A stretch of 64,000 bases of DNA from Amoebidium appalachense. Taxonomy: Eukaryota; Ichthyosporea. The translations under genes were made by a program, and so were the position numbers. The notes beneath the pieces are model-generated. The model was given only the letters and a program-made list of their open reading frames with translations, made no database searches and was not told the DNA's origin. Below are positions 47,387 through 59,737 of this stretch, in pieces. The stretch spans positions 11,222,001-11,286,000 of the forward strand of contig CAVNZM010000003.1 in NCBI GenBank assembly GCA_963693365.1, given 5' to 3'. Position 1 is the stretch's first letter, and each line of letters begins with the position of its first letter.

Positions 47387-50300
47387 TTTGGTGGTGGTGG
47401 GGGGGGGGGGGGGGGGGGGGGGGGGGGAATGATGTGTTTGCTTGTTTGCTTGTTTGTTTGATGGAGGGGGAGGGGATTGGGGATTGGGGATTTGGGGGTG
47501 GGGGTGGGGGGGGGGGGCTGAATGGGTGTGAGCGAGTGAGCGAGAGAGGGTGTGAGTGTGTGTGTCGGTGTTTGTGTAAATACGTCCCCGTCGAGTGCTT
47601 GCAAGTGGAGTGCATGTGTGTGCGAGCGAATGTGTATGTGTTTGTTCTTTTTGGTGTGTCGGGTGTGTGGGCGAACGGGAGAAGGAGCTCAGAGAAAGCA
47701 CGGAAGCATGAAGGGAGCCGGAACGACCCTTGGCAGGACAAGCAGTACACAGGACCATGCACCTGCATTTCCACACAAACGTGAGGCGTGCACCCACACT
47801 CACACCCACACACACAAAACAACCCCCCCCCCCCCCCCCCCACACACACCCATATACAGGAGGTATGGACATAACCCCCCCCCCCCCACACACACACACC
47901 CATATACAGGAGGTATGGACATAACCCCCCCCCCCCACACACACACACCCATATACAGGAGGTATGGACATAACCCCCCCCCCCCCACACACACACACCC
48001 ATATACAGGAGGTATGGACATAACCCCCCCCCCCCCCACACACACACACCCATATACAGGAGGTATGGACATAACCCCCCCCCCCCCACACACACCCATA
48101 TACAGGAGGTATGGACATAACCCCCCCCCCCCCACACACACCCATATACAGGAGGTATGGACATAACCCCCCCCCCCCCCCCACACACACCCATATACAG
48201 GAGGTATGGACATAACCCCCCCCCCCCCACACACACACCCATATACAGGAGGTATGGACATAACCCCCCCCCCCCCACACACACACCCATATACAGGAGG
48301 TATGGACATAACCCCCCCCCCCCCCCCACACACACACACCCATATACAGGAGGTATGGACATAACCCCCCCCCCCCCCCACACACACACCCATATACAGG
48401 AGGTATGGACATAACCCCCCCCCCCCCCCACACACACACCCATATACAGGAGGTATGGACATAACCCCCCCCCCCCCACACACACACACCCATATACAGG
48501 AGGTATGGACATAACCCCCCCCCCCCCCACACACACCCATATACAGGAGGTATGGACATAACCCCCCCCCCCCACACACACCCATATACAGGAGGTATGG
48601 ACATAACCCCCCCCCCCCCCACACACACACCCATATACAGGAGGTATGGACATAACCCCCCCCCCCCCCACACACACACCCATATACAGGAGGTATGGAC
48701 ATAACCCCCCCCCCCCCACACACACACCCATATACAGGAGGTATGGACATAACCCCCCCCCCCCCACACACACACACCCATATACAGGAGGTATGGACAT
48801 AACCCCCCCCCCCCACACACACACACCCATATACAGGAGGTATGGACATAACCCCCCCCCCCCCCACACACACACCCATATACAGGAGGTATGGACATAA
48901 CCCCCCCCCCCCCACACACACACACCCATATACAGGAGGTATGGACATAACCCCCCCCCCCACACACACACACCCATATACAGGAGGTATGGACATAACC
49001 CCCCCCCCCCACACACACACACACCCATATACAGGAGGTATGGACATAACCCCCCCCCCCCCACACACACACACCCATATACAGGAGGTATGGACATAAC
49101 CCCCCCCCCCCCCCACACACACACACCCATATACAGGAGGTATGGACATAACCCCCCCCCCCCCCCACACACACACCCATATACAGGAGGTATGGACATA
49201 ACCCCCCCCCCCCCCCCCCACACACACACCCATATACAGGAGGTATGGACATAACCCCCCCCCCCCACACACACACACCCATATACAGGAGGTATGGACA
49301 TAACCCCCCCCCCCCACACACACACCCATATACAGGAGGTATGGACATAACCCCCCCCCCCCCACACACACACACACCCATATACAGGAGGTATGGACAT
49401 AACCCCCCCCCCCCCCACACACACACACCCATATACAGGAGGTATGGACATAACCCCCCCCCCCACACACACACACCCATATACAGGAGGTATGGACATA
49501 ACCCCCCCCCCCCACACACACACACCCATATACAGGAGGTATGGACATAACCCCCCCCCCACACACACACACCCATATACAGGAGGTATGGACATAACCC
49601 CCCCCCCCCACACACACACCCATATACAGGAGGTATGGACATAACCCCCCCCCCCCCACACACACACACACCCATATACAGGAGGTATGGACATAACCCC
49701 CCCCCCCCCCACACACCCATATACAGGAGGTATGGACATAACCCCCCCCCCCCCCACACACACACACCCATATACAGGAGGTATGGACATAACCCCCCCC
49801 CCCCACACACACACACACCCATATACAGGAGGTATGGACATAACCCCCCCCCCCCACACACACACCCATATACAGGAGGTATGGACATAACCCCCCCCCC
49901 ACACACACACACACCCATATACAGGAGGTATGGACATAACCCCCCCCCCCCCACACACACACCCATATACAGGAGGTATGGACATAACCCCCCCCCCCCC
50001 CACACACACACCCATATACAGGAGGTATGGACATAACCCCCCCTCCCCCCGACACACACACTCCCCCCCTCCCCCCCCCCCCCCCCCCCCTCCGCCCCAC
50101 ACATCCCTCTCTCTCTGCCCGCCCCCCTCTTCCCCCCGCCCTTCCCACCCAAACCTATCCCTCCACCCACCCCCACCTGCCAATCCCCCCGCCCACCCAT
50201 CCCCCCCCCCCCCCCCCCCCATTTACACACACACACATACGCACCTTCTCATAGTACTCGCGCGACGTATCCAAGTTGTGGTTGTACGCAGTCACGCCCG

Positions 50301-50959
50301 CCGCCTTCAACTCCTTCGCCTGTTCGGGCGTGAGCATGCCCAGGGTCGTACACACCTCCATCCCCATCCCGTTGACCTCCTTCACCATTTCGAGAACTTT
50401 TTTGAAGGCGTGTTTCTTCCCCACGTCCCTCCATGCGCTGCCCATGCAGAAACGGGTGGATCCTGCGGCCTTAGCTTTCTTGGCGGCTTCTAGGACGTCT
50501 TCGAGCTGTGTGGAAAGAAGGGGAAGGGGGGGACGGGAGCATGGGGTGGGGGGGTTGTGGTGGAGAAAGGGAGGGGGATGTGGGGTTCGGAGGGGTATGA
50601 TGGATGCAAGGGGTGAAGGGGAGGGACGTGTATCTTTATGAGTAGGAATGTGTGTGTGTGTGTGTGTGGGGAGGGGGGAGGGGGGGGGGGGGGGGTTAGA
50701 CGTGTGGGAATGGTAACATTGTATGCCTTTATTTTGTATTCTTTTTTTATGTTACCCTTCCTGTCTCCCGTGTAGATCTATGCACGGGTCTAGGGAAAAA
50801 AAGGATTGAAATTTTTGCTACCGTTTACGTGTGCGTGCACGAGTGTGTAAGGGATGGTGGTGGGAGGCACAGAAAGAGAAGGGGGAGGTTTTAGATGCCC
50901 AGGATCTCATGTCACACACACTGGCTTATGGACAGGGGGGGGGGGGGGGGGAGAGGGGG

Positions 50960-50996
<37 letters not shown>

Positions 50997-51842
50997 GGCA
51001 TATGGGGTTTGACGTGAAGGCAACCCTCCTTTCCCCCCTCTTTCATTCTCTTCTCCCCCCCTATCTTCCACATGCCCAGGTAGGGGCAAACCAACCAATT
51101 CCCCCCTCCCCCCCCCCCCCCCCCCTCCCACACACACACCAACACAGCCCCCCACCACCCACGTGTCTCCCAGCAGAAAGGCAACAGAATACACACACAC
51201 ACTCTCTCTCTCTCTTAAACACACACACACACACACACACACACACCTTGAGGGTGGGGTGGGCTTGACGAATGTCTTTGCGGTGGGACGACTGGGACAC
51301 ACACACACACACACACAACTCCCCCCTCCCCCCCCCCCCACTTCCCCGCAAACAGAACATACACACAAAAACACAAACATCTTGAAGGTGGGGGTGGGCT
51401 TAACGAATATCTTGTGGTGGGACAGCTGGGGCACATACACAACACACGCATGCGCCGCGCCGCGCCCCCCTCTCCCCCCCCCCCCCCCCCCCTCCCCCTG
51501 AAAAAAAAAACACAACATACACACACACACACACACACACACCTTGAGGGTGGGGGTAGGCTTGACGAAGGTCTTGTGGTGGGACGACTGGGAGCAGTAC
51601 TTGCAGTCCTCCGTGCAGCCACCCGTCTTGATAGACAGCAGCGTGCACTGCTGGACCTGCGCGTGTGTGTGTGTGTGTGTGTACACGTACGTGTACGTGT
51701 GTGTACTTGTGTGTGTGTGTGTGTGTCCGCGGGGGGGCAGGGGGAGAGGGGGGAAGAGGGGGAGGGGGGTTAGAATGAGTCCATAGAGTAGGCAGTGCAC
51801 AATCATGACGTAAAACACACTGTGAATTGCAGAGAGTTACGG

Positions 51843-51888
<46 letters not shown>

Positions 51889-51989
51889 TTTATGGGGGGG
51901 GGGGGGGGGGGGGGGGGGGTTGGAAATGCTACCACACCACATGAGCGCATATGGGTGTAGGAGAAAGGGCACAAGTGTGTATGTGTGTT

Positions 51990-52020
<31 letters not shown>

Positions 52021-52411
52021 GCTGACACAATGCGAAGTCCAGATCTTCGGAACTAAGTACATGATAGTCATAAACGAAGGTCGAAAGAGTATGCAGCCAG
52101 AGCGGAGGCCATTCGTAGAGGGGTTTCATAGAGCAATGGAGGCAGGGGAGGGAGGAAGACGTGGGGGGGGGGTCTTTCCCTCTCCCTCTCTCTCTGTGTG
52201 TGTGCGTGCGCGCGCGTGCGTGCACACATTCGTGTGTTTACACGGGAGCATAGCTATATACAGAACAGCATTGGAGAAATAGAAAACATAAGGGGTGTGA
52301 AAAGGGTGGGGTGCGTGTGGGCAAAGGAGGGAAGAAGGGGCGGAGGGGGAGGGGGGGTAGTACCTCCTTGGGGTTGAAGTTTGCCCTGTGAACGGTAGCG
52401 GCCCGGTAGAC

Positions 52412-52474
<63 letters not shown>

Positions 52475-52483
52475 GGCATAGAG

Positions 52484-52541
<58 letters not shown>

Positions 52542-52902
52542 TAGAGTTAGCCGTCTAGTCCCCTCCTCTCCCCCTCCCCTCGCTTCCCCACCCACAAACC
52601 CCTTTCCCACCCACCACAGCCCCCTCCCCCACATGTGCTTGCCCTTCAACACAGCTACAGGTTCCCCATCCCCCTACCCCCCCCCCCCCCCCCCCCTCCC
52701 CGGGGTAAAAAAAAACAAACATAAAAAATAAGAAAAACAAAGCCCCCTCCCTTTCCTCTCCATTCTTTTGCCTTCTTTTTTGTTTCTCTTACCGGTTTTA
52801 TCTTTGATTGCTACAAACCCGACCACTCATATCTCTCTCTTATTCTCTCAGTTACCCATCCTTCATTCCCCCCCCCCCCCCCCCCCCCCCCCCCAAAAAA
52901 CC

Positions 52903-52933
<31 letters not shown>

Positions 52934-53351
52934 CACACACACCTCCCCCTGACAAGGAGCCTTCAAGCACGGACACACATCTCCTAAATTACCACGAAGC
53001 ATCCCAAACCACCACCACCACCCCGTCGGAAATTCAAAAAGACACAAGTGTAGCTATGTGTCATAGAACCTACGTGGGGCCTGCTTGGTTTGCTCGGAAG
53101 ATTAGTGATGACAAGAAAAAGGGAGGAAAGGGGGAGGGGGGGGAGGGGGGGGGGGGGGGGGGGGGGGAGGCTAAGGGTAGGACACACATAATCATACTGA
53201 AAGCACGCAGAAGACAAGTTTGGGTGAGAACGACATGGGCGGGGGAAGGAGAGAGAAAGGAGGGAGCGAGAGAGATCAGAGCAAGGTGAAAGGGTGGGAT
53301 GGTACATCGTGACTATTGTGGTGGTTGGTACAAAGTGTGGAGCGGCGCCCG

Positions 53352-53382
<31 letters not shown>

Positions 53383-54684
53383 ATGTATGCGTTAGAGGGT
53401 TGGAGATATGGAGGAGACAACAAAGAGCAACAACAAAACGTCACAAAAGTGGGAAGTCCAAAATCAAACAATTTAAGCGTGCAGGCAGAAGACACTTGAA
53501 CAGAGCCCATCATCAGGGGGGTTCCTATGCCTCCACAAAAGCATGGGGTTCGACTCATTAACCTCTCGCGTGTGGTTCTCAACCCATACTTTGTTTCAAC
53601 AGCAATAGGCGAGTCCACCCGTCTTGGCCAAAGACGAGCAGGGCTGTTCAAGGAGCAGCAATCTAAGAAAGCAGAGTCTACAAAACTGCAAGCAGACAAA
53701 TGCAAAGAAAACAAGCGGAGAAGTAGAGCATAAGCCGGGCTTCTACAAAAGGGGGAGGGGGGGGGGGGGGGGGGGGGGAAGGGAGGAGCGTAGAATGCGT
53801 CACAGAGTGCGAAGTACACCTTCAAGATCGAGAACACGATGCAGACTGTGGAAAAGGGGGCACACACACAGAGCACATATAAGTAGAGCAGCCGGAGGCG
53901 GCGGCTGCGGCACGGTGGGGGTGGGAGGGAGGAGGGGGGGGGGGAAGAGAGAGAGAGAGAGGGGGGGGGGGGGGGGGGGGGGGTGTTAAATACACACCAG
54001 ATCCATCAGTGGGGAGTTGTAGATCTCCTTCACCTCAGCAAGGGTCCAGTCCTGTTTTTAAAAAATAAAGAAAAGGAAAAAGGTCAGGATGATAAATGGG
54101 GTGAAAACATGTTGCATCCTCGCCTTTCATGCATGCCTACGTTTCATCTGTTCCATCTTCTTTCAACTACTCCTCTTTGCGTCAGCCGCTTTTGTTTATT
54201 CATCCCCTTCCCCCCCCCCCCCCCCCCCACCCCACACCCACATGCACAAACACACCCATTCACATGCCAATATACACGTGCACGAACACAGGTTTCCCTT
54301 TCAGACTTCCTGCGCAAAGCCATTCTTCATTCTTCCATTTACTTCCCATCTCCTTCACTTCTCCTAAGCCATACCACCTGTTCTCCCCCCTCCCTCCCCC
54401 CTCCCCCTCCCCCCTCCCCACACACACCATTCTAACTCCTCCAGGACCTACCAATGAAACACTCACCCACATAACCACAATCACACGAAAAAACACACAC
54501 ACGAGCATGCGCGCACCACCACACACGCACAAGAACATGCACACACACACACACACACACACACGAGCACACGTACGTGCCTAATCGTGGATACTGCAAC
54601 AGCACACACACACACACACCTACACATGCACACAAGCACAATCACCCACAAGAGCATTCAAATCCACACCACCACGTACATGTT

Positions 54685-54728
<44 letters not shown>

Positions 54729-54869
54729 CACACGTACGTGTCTGAGGGTGGTCAGGTCCGCCTGTGCTGCGGTGGAGGCCAGGCGCACCAGGGCCACACC
54801 CAGGGGGGTGGACACCGTTGTGGAAACGGCCGCAGTGCGGCAGGCACGGGTGAGAGACGTGGCAAACAT
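45660..54869 (-). CDS. BIO2 (bioB): Biotin synthase, mitochondrial
   Basis: Radical-SAM enzyme inserting sulfur into dethiobiotin to make biotin. Exons: 54869-54738, 54051-53998, 52411-52364, 51656-51543, 50505-50245, 47350-47167, 46715-46529 and 45807-45660. All are GT-AG, phases close, 1,128 bases, 375 aa (close to plant BIO2). Residues 1-35 ([18 protein letters not shown]..) are a typical mitochondrial transit peptide. The [4Fe-4S]/SAM motif is C92-x3-C96-x2-C99 ([13 protein letters not shown]). Probable [2Fe-2S] ligands are C136 (TRFCMG), C168 (EVCTTLG), C228 (SVCCGG) and R300 (VRLSAGR). YNHNLDTS (190-197) and GIIGLGET are intact. The start is the first ATG after acceptor TTGCAG; an upstream leader exon is likely. 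The C-terminus ends in an alanine-rich tail. bioB completes the pathway begun by bioF and bioDA and is convergent with bioDA. Confidence 0.97.
45811..46035. repeat. (TG)n and poly-G tandem block in bioB intron 7
   Basis: (TG)n-poly-G-CCGTGTGTATGTGTATG units occur three times (poly-G at 45880-45903, 45967-45975, 46000-46035). In the sense strand this is poly-C plus (CA)n next to the exon 8 acceptor. Confidence 0.9.
47823..50045. repeat. Minisatellite of about 45 units in bioB intron 5
   Basis: Each unit has a constant core CCATATACAGGAGGTATGG then ACATAA, followed by a C run (about 9-19) and (CA)3-7; unit length is about 42-55 bases because only the runs vary. In the bioB transcript it is G-rich, with one G run and one (GU)n per unit. 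ORFs of up to 1,049 codons on the minus strand are repeat translations, since all three frames stay open. Confidence 0.97.
51246..51299 (-). repeat. Decayed copy of the 3' edge of bioB exon 4 (distal)
   Basis: Minus strand reads CAGTCGTCCCACC, ACATTCGTCAAGCCCACCCC and ACCCTCAAGGTGTGTG, matching the real edge at 51543-51596 ([17 protein letters not shown] plus GT donor). Small indels shift the frame. It lies about 300 bases downstream in intron 4. Confidence 0.9.
51380..51431 (-). repeat. Decayed copy of the 3' edge of bioB exon 4 (proximal)
   Basis: Minus strand reads CAGCTGTCCCACCACAAG, ATATTCGTTAAGCCCACCC and ACCTTCAAGATG; its translation [15 protein letters not shown] still resembles the exon, but the donor GT has become AT. 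The intervening (GT)n/C-rich spacers are also repeated, giving three tandem units of about 130-165 bases. Confidence 0.9.
51767..51838 (+). repeat. Diverged dispersed repeat copy in bioB intron 3
   Basis: GGGGGGTTAGAATGAGTCCA start and AGTGCACAATCATGACGTAA core resemble the family opening (G-run, TTAGAATGCGTC); the end is diverged. Confidence 0.45.
52440..52540. repeat. (GA)n in bioB intron 2
   Basis: (CA)n leading out of the exon 3 acceptor (plus-strand positions 52415-52443) passes into (GA)n to 52535. Intronic. Confidence 0.9.
53380..53535 (+). repeat. Dispersed repeat copy, long form
   Basis: After a poly-G run: ATGTATGCGTTAGAGGGTTG to CACTTGAACAGAGCCCATCA and CAGGGGGGTTCCTATGCC. It is the inverse counterpart of 33947-34145. 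It lies in bioB intron 2, which also holds unique sequence to 53740 without a clear frame. Confidence 0.75.
53758..53892 (+). repeat. Dispersed repeat copy in bioB intron 2
   Basis: Poly-G run, then GTAGAATGCGTCACAGAGTG, GAACACGATGCAGACTG and a diverged end with AGTAGAGCAG. It opens like 7202-7297. Confidence 0.7.
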
Positions 54870-55138
54870 GCTGGCGGGTAGCTGCAACAGGGGGAGGGGA
54901 AATAAGTTAGCAAATGTCTGTCTGTGTGTGTGTGTGGGGGGGGGGGGGAGGGGGGAGGGGAGGGAGGAGGGGGGAGGGGGGGGGGGGGGGGGATAAAAGA
55001 GGGGGAGTCAGACACGAAACAAGGAAGATGCAGAGCAGGGAGAAGGAGGGGAGAGTAGGACGTGGTAAAGAGTACGAGCTATGAAGTCATAACGGACAAC
55101 AGGGTGATGGAGGGGGGAGGGGGGCGGGGGGAAGGGGG

Positions 55139-55255
55139 AAGATAGCTGCGTAACAGAGTACAAAGTACACATTCCGTGACAGACAACGTAATGAAGCTTG
55201 CAAAGCATACATAAAAGAGTATGCATCATGAACAGAACTTATCCTCGGGGAAGAG
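55139..55255 (+). repeat. Dispersed repeat copy upstream of bioB
   Basis: AACAGAGTACAAAGTACACA, AAAGAGTATGCATCATGAA and CAGAACTTATCCTCGGGG follow the family order after a G-rich run. It lies in the probable bioB leader intron. Confidence 0.7.
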
Positions 55256-55434
55256 CTGGAGAGGGGGGGGGGGGGGGGGCGAGCGGCGGCAAATACGCAG
55301 GGGTGACATCGAAAAGCCAGAAGTTTGCAGGGGGGGGGGGGGGGGGGGGATTGAGGGGGAGAGGGAAAGAAAAGGCAAGGAAGAGGGGGGAGGGGAGAGG
55401 GAGAGGGAGAGGGAGAGGGGGAGGGGGAGAGAGA

Positions 55435-55523
<89 letters not shown>
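55435..55523. repeat. (GA)n microsatellite
   Basis: About 40 GA units following (GGGAGA)n-like sequence. Non-coding. Confidence 0.95.
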
Positions 55524-55526
<3 letters not shown>

Positions 55527-55599
55527 TATGTAGTTGAGCCATTCAGAGTAGGGAGAAAGATGAAGTGCATACAGAGGCAAGGAACGGCAGGAACATGGG

Positions 55600-56330
55600 G
55601 TAATAGAAACGCAATAGCACCACCGTTTAGGCCTGAAACTCAATAGTGCCTAGGCTACAGAAGGGCATCATTAGCCTTCTTGGAAAGTGCCGCTGTTTCG
55701 GAGGAAGACAGAAACTTGGACGAAAAAGAAAAGTGCCTAAGAGAAGAGTAGACAGTTACGCCTTGCCCCCACGCGGTCCAACTACGCTCGACGCTTTGAG
55801 TAAACTTGATGTCGGGGGGGGAAAAAAAGACAGAGCCTTTCTACTGCCATGATTACGCTGAACGAATCTTCGCGGTAAAACCTGGTTTAGGGAGGGGCGG
55901 TGTCACTAAACCAAGAAAGCATGAAACTTGCCACATACTGGTTTTTTGACTATTACAGTCGAAAAACGGGACGTAAAGCCTGTACATGCACAAAGAGTCG
56001 CTTCAGTCTTCCCAAAAAACTTACTTGTCTATATAGTAACGAGAAAAGTTGTTTTTTCCGCCTTTTTGCCTGCCGTGCAAACCCACGCCTGTGTGACTCT
56101 CAAGTTGGTCGCCGGCACCGTTTTGTGTGGGCGTGCCGACTCGGCCAGAAACGCGTTGGCGCCAACATGGCGGAGGAGGGTAAAACAATACTAGATTGAG
56201 GCTTTCTCGCAAGCTCTAAACAAGAAAAGACAAGTAAAAAACAAAATAATAGACAATTAATAAGTTTGCTCTTATTGCTTTATAACAAAAACATGTTCTA
56301 TTATTATGTGTTTAGCTCGTACTTTTACCC
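55600..56330. other. Region upstream of bioB with CpG-rich start-like sequence
   Basis: 55640-55850 and 55900-56165 are unique, balanced sequence open in one plus-strand frame but without ATG-led, family-like coding. At 56167 the plus strand reads AACATGGCGGAGGAGGGTAA, a strong start context with a possible donor (GAGG|GTAAAA); it could be the first exon of an unrecognised plus-strand gene. I call no gene here. Confidence 0.35.
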
Positions 56331-56450
56331 ACGTACGGACCCGAAGTTCCCAGAGACTCAAATAACAGCCAATAGGTGTTCTTAGGGGCTCTTTGATAAA
56401 TTAATGTGATTGGCCGGAGCACTTTACGCACGTTCCTATTGGTCGGAGAA
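56327..56450 (-). promoter_or_regulatory. Probable bioB promoter and leader exon
   Basis: Minus strand carries CCAAT boxes near 56441 (GACCAATAG) and 56412 (GGCCAATCAC), the latter within GTGCTCCGGCCAATC, similar to the elements upstream of bioF and bioDA. A donor-like GTGG|GTAAAA near 56327 could end a leader exon spliced to the acceptor just before the bioB ATG. The link to bioB is inferred from position only. Confidence 0.35.
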
Positions 56451-56559
56451 AAAGACCTGCGGCGGCTGCCAGACGAATCAGCAGGCAGCTGTGCGCAGCA
56501 AGGCCTCAGAAATAGCACACCTTGGCGCGCAGTTCAGTTACAGTTCAGTCAGGGAAGAA

Positions 56560-57660
56560 AAAGCCGTGTTTTGTAAACAGAAACTTCTTGCAGTATTTCT
56601 CGGCGATACATAGTCTGTAAATAAACAACGCTATGTGCACGTCTTGAATCCATAAAGGCCTTCTAAACATATGAGCTCTCACCATAAATCTCTGGCTGGC
56701 ATCTCTTGCTATAATTCAGCTGCTAAAGTGAGTCTTTCTCAGTTGCTCACACCCCCCTACGTATGGTTTATAACAGAGGTGGATTTTGGATGTTATTGAA
56801 ATGATGCGTGCTGGGGCGGCGGACTTGTGGAGAAAGGCTGGAGAGATATTAAGACAACTACAGAAGTAGGGAGGCTGGTTGTTTGGTTGGTTGGTTGGTT
56901 GGTTGGGTGGGTGGCCCTTTTGGAGGAGATGGCGAGAGGAAAGTGAGGGAGGAGGGGGAGAGGGAGAGGGAGAGGAGCACGTGCGAGTTAGAGTGGGAGA
57001 GAGGGTTGGGGAATGCGGGAGAGGAAGAGAGAGAATGTGTGTGTGAGTGAGAGGGAGACAGAAAGAGAGTGGGGGGGGGGCACGAGAAGGAGAGACCGAA
57101 GGAAAGAGGCAGAGGGACAGAGGGAAAGTGAGAACGGGGCGGGGGGAAGGAAGGGGGGGTGTGTGAGAGAGACTCGGAGAGGAGGGGAAGGGAGGGAGGG
57201 AGAGAGAGAGAGAGATAGAGAGAGAGAAAGAGAGAACGAGAGTTTGTTGAAGCTGGTAGCCGTGAATCGATTGTCAAAAACAGCACAGCGATGAATGTAT
57301 TTCGACGGGACCCATATTTATTGTTTAAAACCATTGCCAGAGGTACCCTTTTATAAACGTCAGGTTAGATAGTAAACTAAGCAATAAGTTGGTTTTCACA
57401 TGTGTGTCTGCCTAGCTTTCTACTTTGTGAAACTATGAACCGTGTGCACCTCTTCAAATCGCGTTTGCATGAAGAAAATGGTGTCTCCCTAACCAATCAC
57501 ACATACAAGCATACCACATCCTCTCCCAAAAACCGCATTCTGCTCGTCATTGTACTTTCGCTACCTCACTCAAACACCAGCATTACCAAAACACTAACTC
57601 ACACCCTAACGCCTAAGATTTGTACTTTAAATTTTCAAAAAGCGGTTCAAATCTAAGAAT
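56560..57660. other. Intergenic region with purine-rich stretch
   Basis: 56560-56870 is unique sequence. 56880-57245 is GA-rich (GGTT repeats at 56879-56905, then GAGAG and poly-G). 57250-57660 is AT-balanced, with AAAGCGATTCAAATC-like segments repeated near 57637 and 57678. No gene recognised. Confidence 0.5.
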
Positions 57661-57666
57661 TGTACT

Positions 57667-59543
57667 TTAAATTTCTAAAAAGCGATTCAAATCAACTTCG
57701 GTCACTGCCTCGTTTGAAGATGGTGCCGCTGCGCCCATGGTGTTTGCTTGCAAAGAATTGGGTGAAAACGTAGGACCCGGTAATGTCATGTTAAAAAATA
57801 GCACGGTGAAGCTATGAACAGCATGCGCGAGGTTCAAAGCCTCCGGACTCGCTGCCATTTCCGGATGGTTTCGACTGAAATCGGTAAAGACCGAGATGAA
57901 ATCGCTAGAGAGGGTAAGCATGTCGATGTGTTGCCTGCCGTGGACGCTGCTAATAACATGGGCCAAATGGATCATCAAATCGGTTGAGGTAGTACTGCCA
58001 AAAGGCTGCCGAGGGGCTGGGTAAACCGTTTTCAATGTTGAAATGTTTTGAGAAGTTTCTCTGATAGGCGCTGTGTATTGGCAACCATTGTGACGTGGTA
58101 GGAGAAAGGAGCAGCGTGCGGAACTCGTCGCGGTAAGTTTCCGCCAGAAAAAGAACGAAGTTATGTTGCTGGTGGATCATTGCGTAGTGAAGAATCGTCG
58201 AGTGGTTCTTTCCCTCCTTGTTCTCCTTGGTTATGGTGACCGGTATGTTCACCTCGCTAATTAGAAAACGGGCTGCGTCAATGCAACCATGTTCGGCCGC
58301 AAGATGAAGCAGTGAGTCCCCCGTAGTCGTTTTGTTGTCGAGTCCCTCCTCAACGCCCCTTCTCCAATCAGCGATACTCCTCTTAACCCTCCCTTCGTCT
58401 GCATACTTAGTGCCCTCGGCGATTTGTGCTTTCAACCCAGGCACGTCGTTTCTTTGAACGAGGCTCGGAAGCTCCTGCTTCAACATTAGCCAGAAAAGTT
58501 TCTCCTCAAGTTGGCGAACATGTGTGGTTTGTAGTGATGTGTTTGAACCTCGCCGTGGGTTTTTGCGTGATTGCTGGACAAAGGGGCCTAATTCCAACTC
58601 CCCGGCCTGAACATTGGTGCTACACGGCGTGCTGCTCGCTGTTCTCTGCCGGGTACCTAATCTCTGGTCAACTTGAAACCGCCCCCGATAGAAATCCTGT
58701 GGCATAATCACCCACATAAGGCCCCGTTTATCACCTACCCGTTTACGTTTTTTCCCTTCCATCTCTCTTTTCCGCACGTCATACTCCGCCATCCAAACGT
58801 TTGGTGCATTTTTCGCTTTTCGCGCTGGTCGAGCCGTCTGATTCGGTTGATTCTTTCAACCCCACGTAAAGGGAACCGATCTCATCTTCGATAACATCGA
58901 CCCATTGTGGCCGCTTTGCGTTTTTCGCTTTGTTCTCGTACTGATTCCCACTCACGTGATAGTTTTCCCTGTGTGAAAGATCGATGTTTCTCTCGGTTTT
59001 GTACTCGTCAAGTCTTCGCACAGCTTCCATCGGTATCTTTCTGCTTGTTAGCCCCCCCTCATCCAAAAATAGGGTTACCCGTGCCGGCTCAGAATCGACT
59101 ACTGGGCTATGGTGTCTTGCTATTTTACTCCTTTGCGCCTCCTCCTTTGACACCAGCACAATGTCTAACCACTGTTGATGTTGCTCGGGATCCCCCAGTT
59201 GTTCGAAACTGCATGTAAACAGAACGAGGGAAACACACGTGCGCCAAAGACCGTGCGGATCTGACACCCTGTATGTCTCTTCTTGCTGAAGAAAGTCAAT
59301 CTCTCTCTGGAACATGGCTTTTACCTTTCCAGATTCTTGGGCTTGCAGCCAGCTTATGGCCTGCTCGTCCAGAATGCGTTCATTTGTGGGTTTCTCGGCT
59401 AGCGAGACTAGCTGTTCTACTATACGTGCAAGTGTTTCTGGTATGTTTTCATTCGTGAAATGTTGGACCTGTGAGGATGGAATGATGAGATCTGGAAGTG
59501 GGCTTAGGAACCCAAAATCAGCGGAAAGCTGGTCTACAGACAT
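57667..59543 (-). CDS. Ankyrin-repeat protein, split over three overlapping frames
   Basis: Three consecutive minus-strand ORFs: 59543-58779 (254 aa from MSVDQLSADF), 58792-57950 (280 aa, with upstream extension open) and about 58035-57667. Each is shifted +1 relative to the one before, and overlaps are short, so together they look like one gene of about 620 codons with two frame changes. The middle ORF has two ankyrin-like units (GDSLLHLAAEHGCIDAARFL and STILHYAMIHQQHNFVLFLA). The first ORF is rich in charged helices and has no recognised domain. No good splice sites were found at the overlaps, so sequencing indels, genuine frameshifting, short atypical introns or a decaying gene are all possible. 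Composition is unlike the repeat-laden biotin genes: no microsatellites within 1.9 kb. Confidence 0.6.
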
Positions 59544-59737
59544 AGTGGGAAAAGTCAAGGCGTACTATCTAGAATTCGTGAGATGCAAAAAAAAAAAAAA
59601 TGTGTTATTTCTTGACGTTTATAGTTTCTTACTTGCTTCTGATATGACCACAGAAAACGAAGCCCTCACGTTGAAGTTACTTGTCAGGGGCAGCTCTCAA
59701 GAAAAATTCGTGTTGGTGCGGAACACGAACATCATGG

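Noticed and set aside
47823-50045. CRISPR-like array (constant core with variable spacers)
   Set aside because: Spacers are only C and CA runs of different length, the locus is inside a eukaryotic intron, and there are no cas genes.
47087-50236. A 1,049-codon minus-strand ORF and its 965- and 782-codon companions
   Set aside because: They translate the minisatellite in bioB intron 5; all three frames stay open because the unit lacks stops and varies in length. The real bioB exons are embedded at the edges.
54563-54581. A second copy of the bioB exon 1 donor context (CACGAGCACACGTACGTG)
   Set aside because: The match covers only the donor and (CA)-rich intron, not coding sequence, so it could arise from the simple repeat; not counted among the exon-edge copies.
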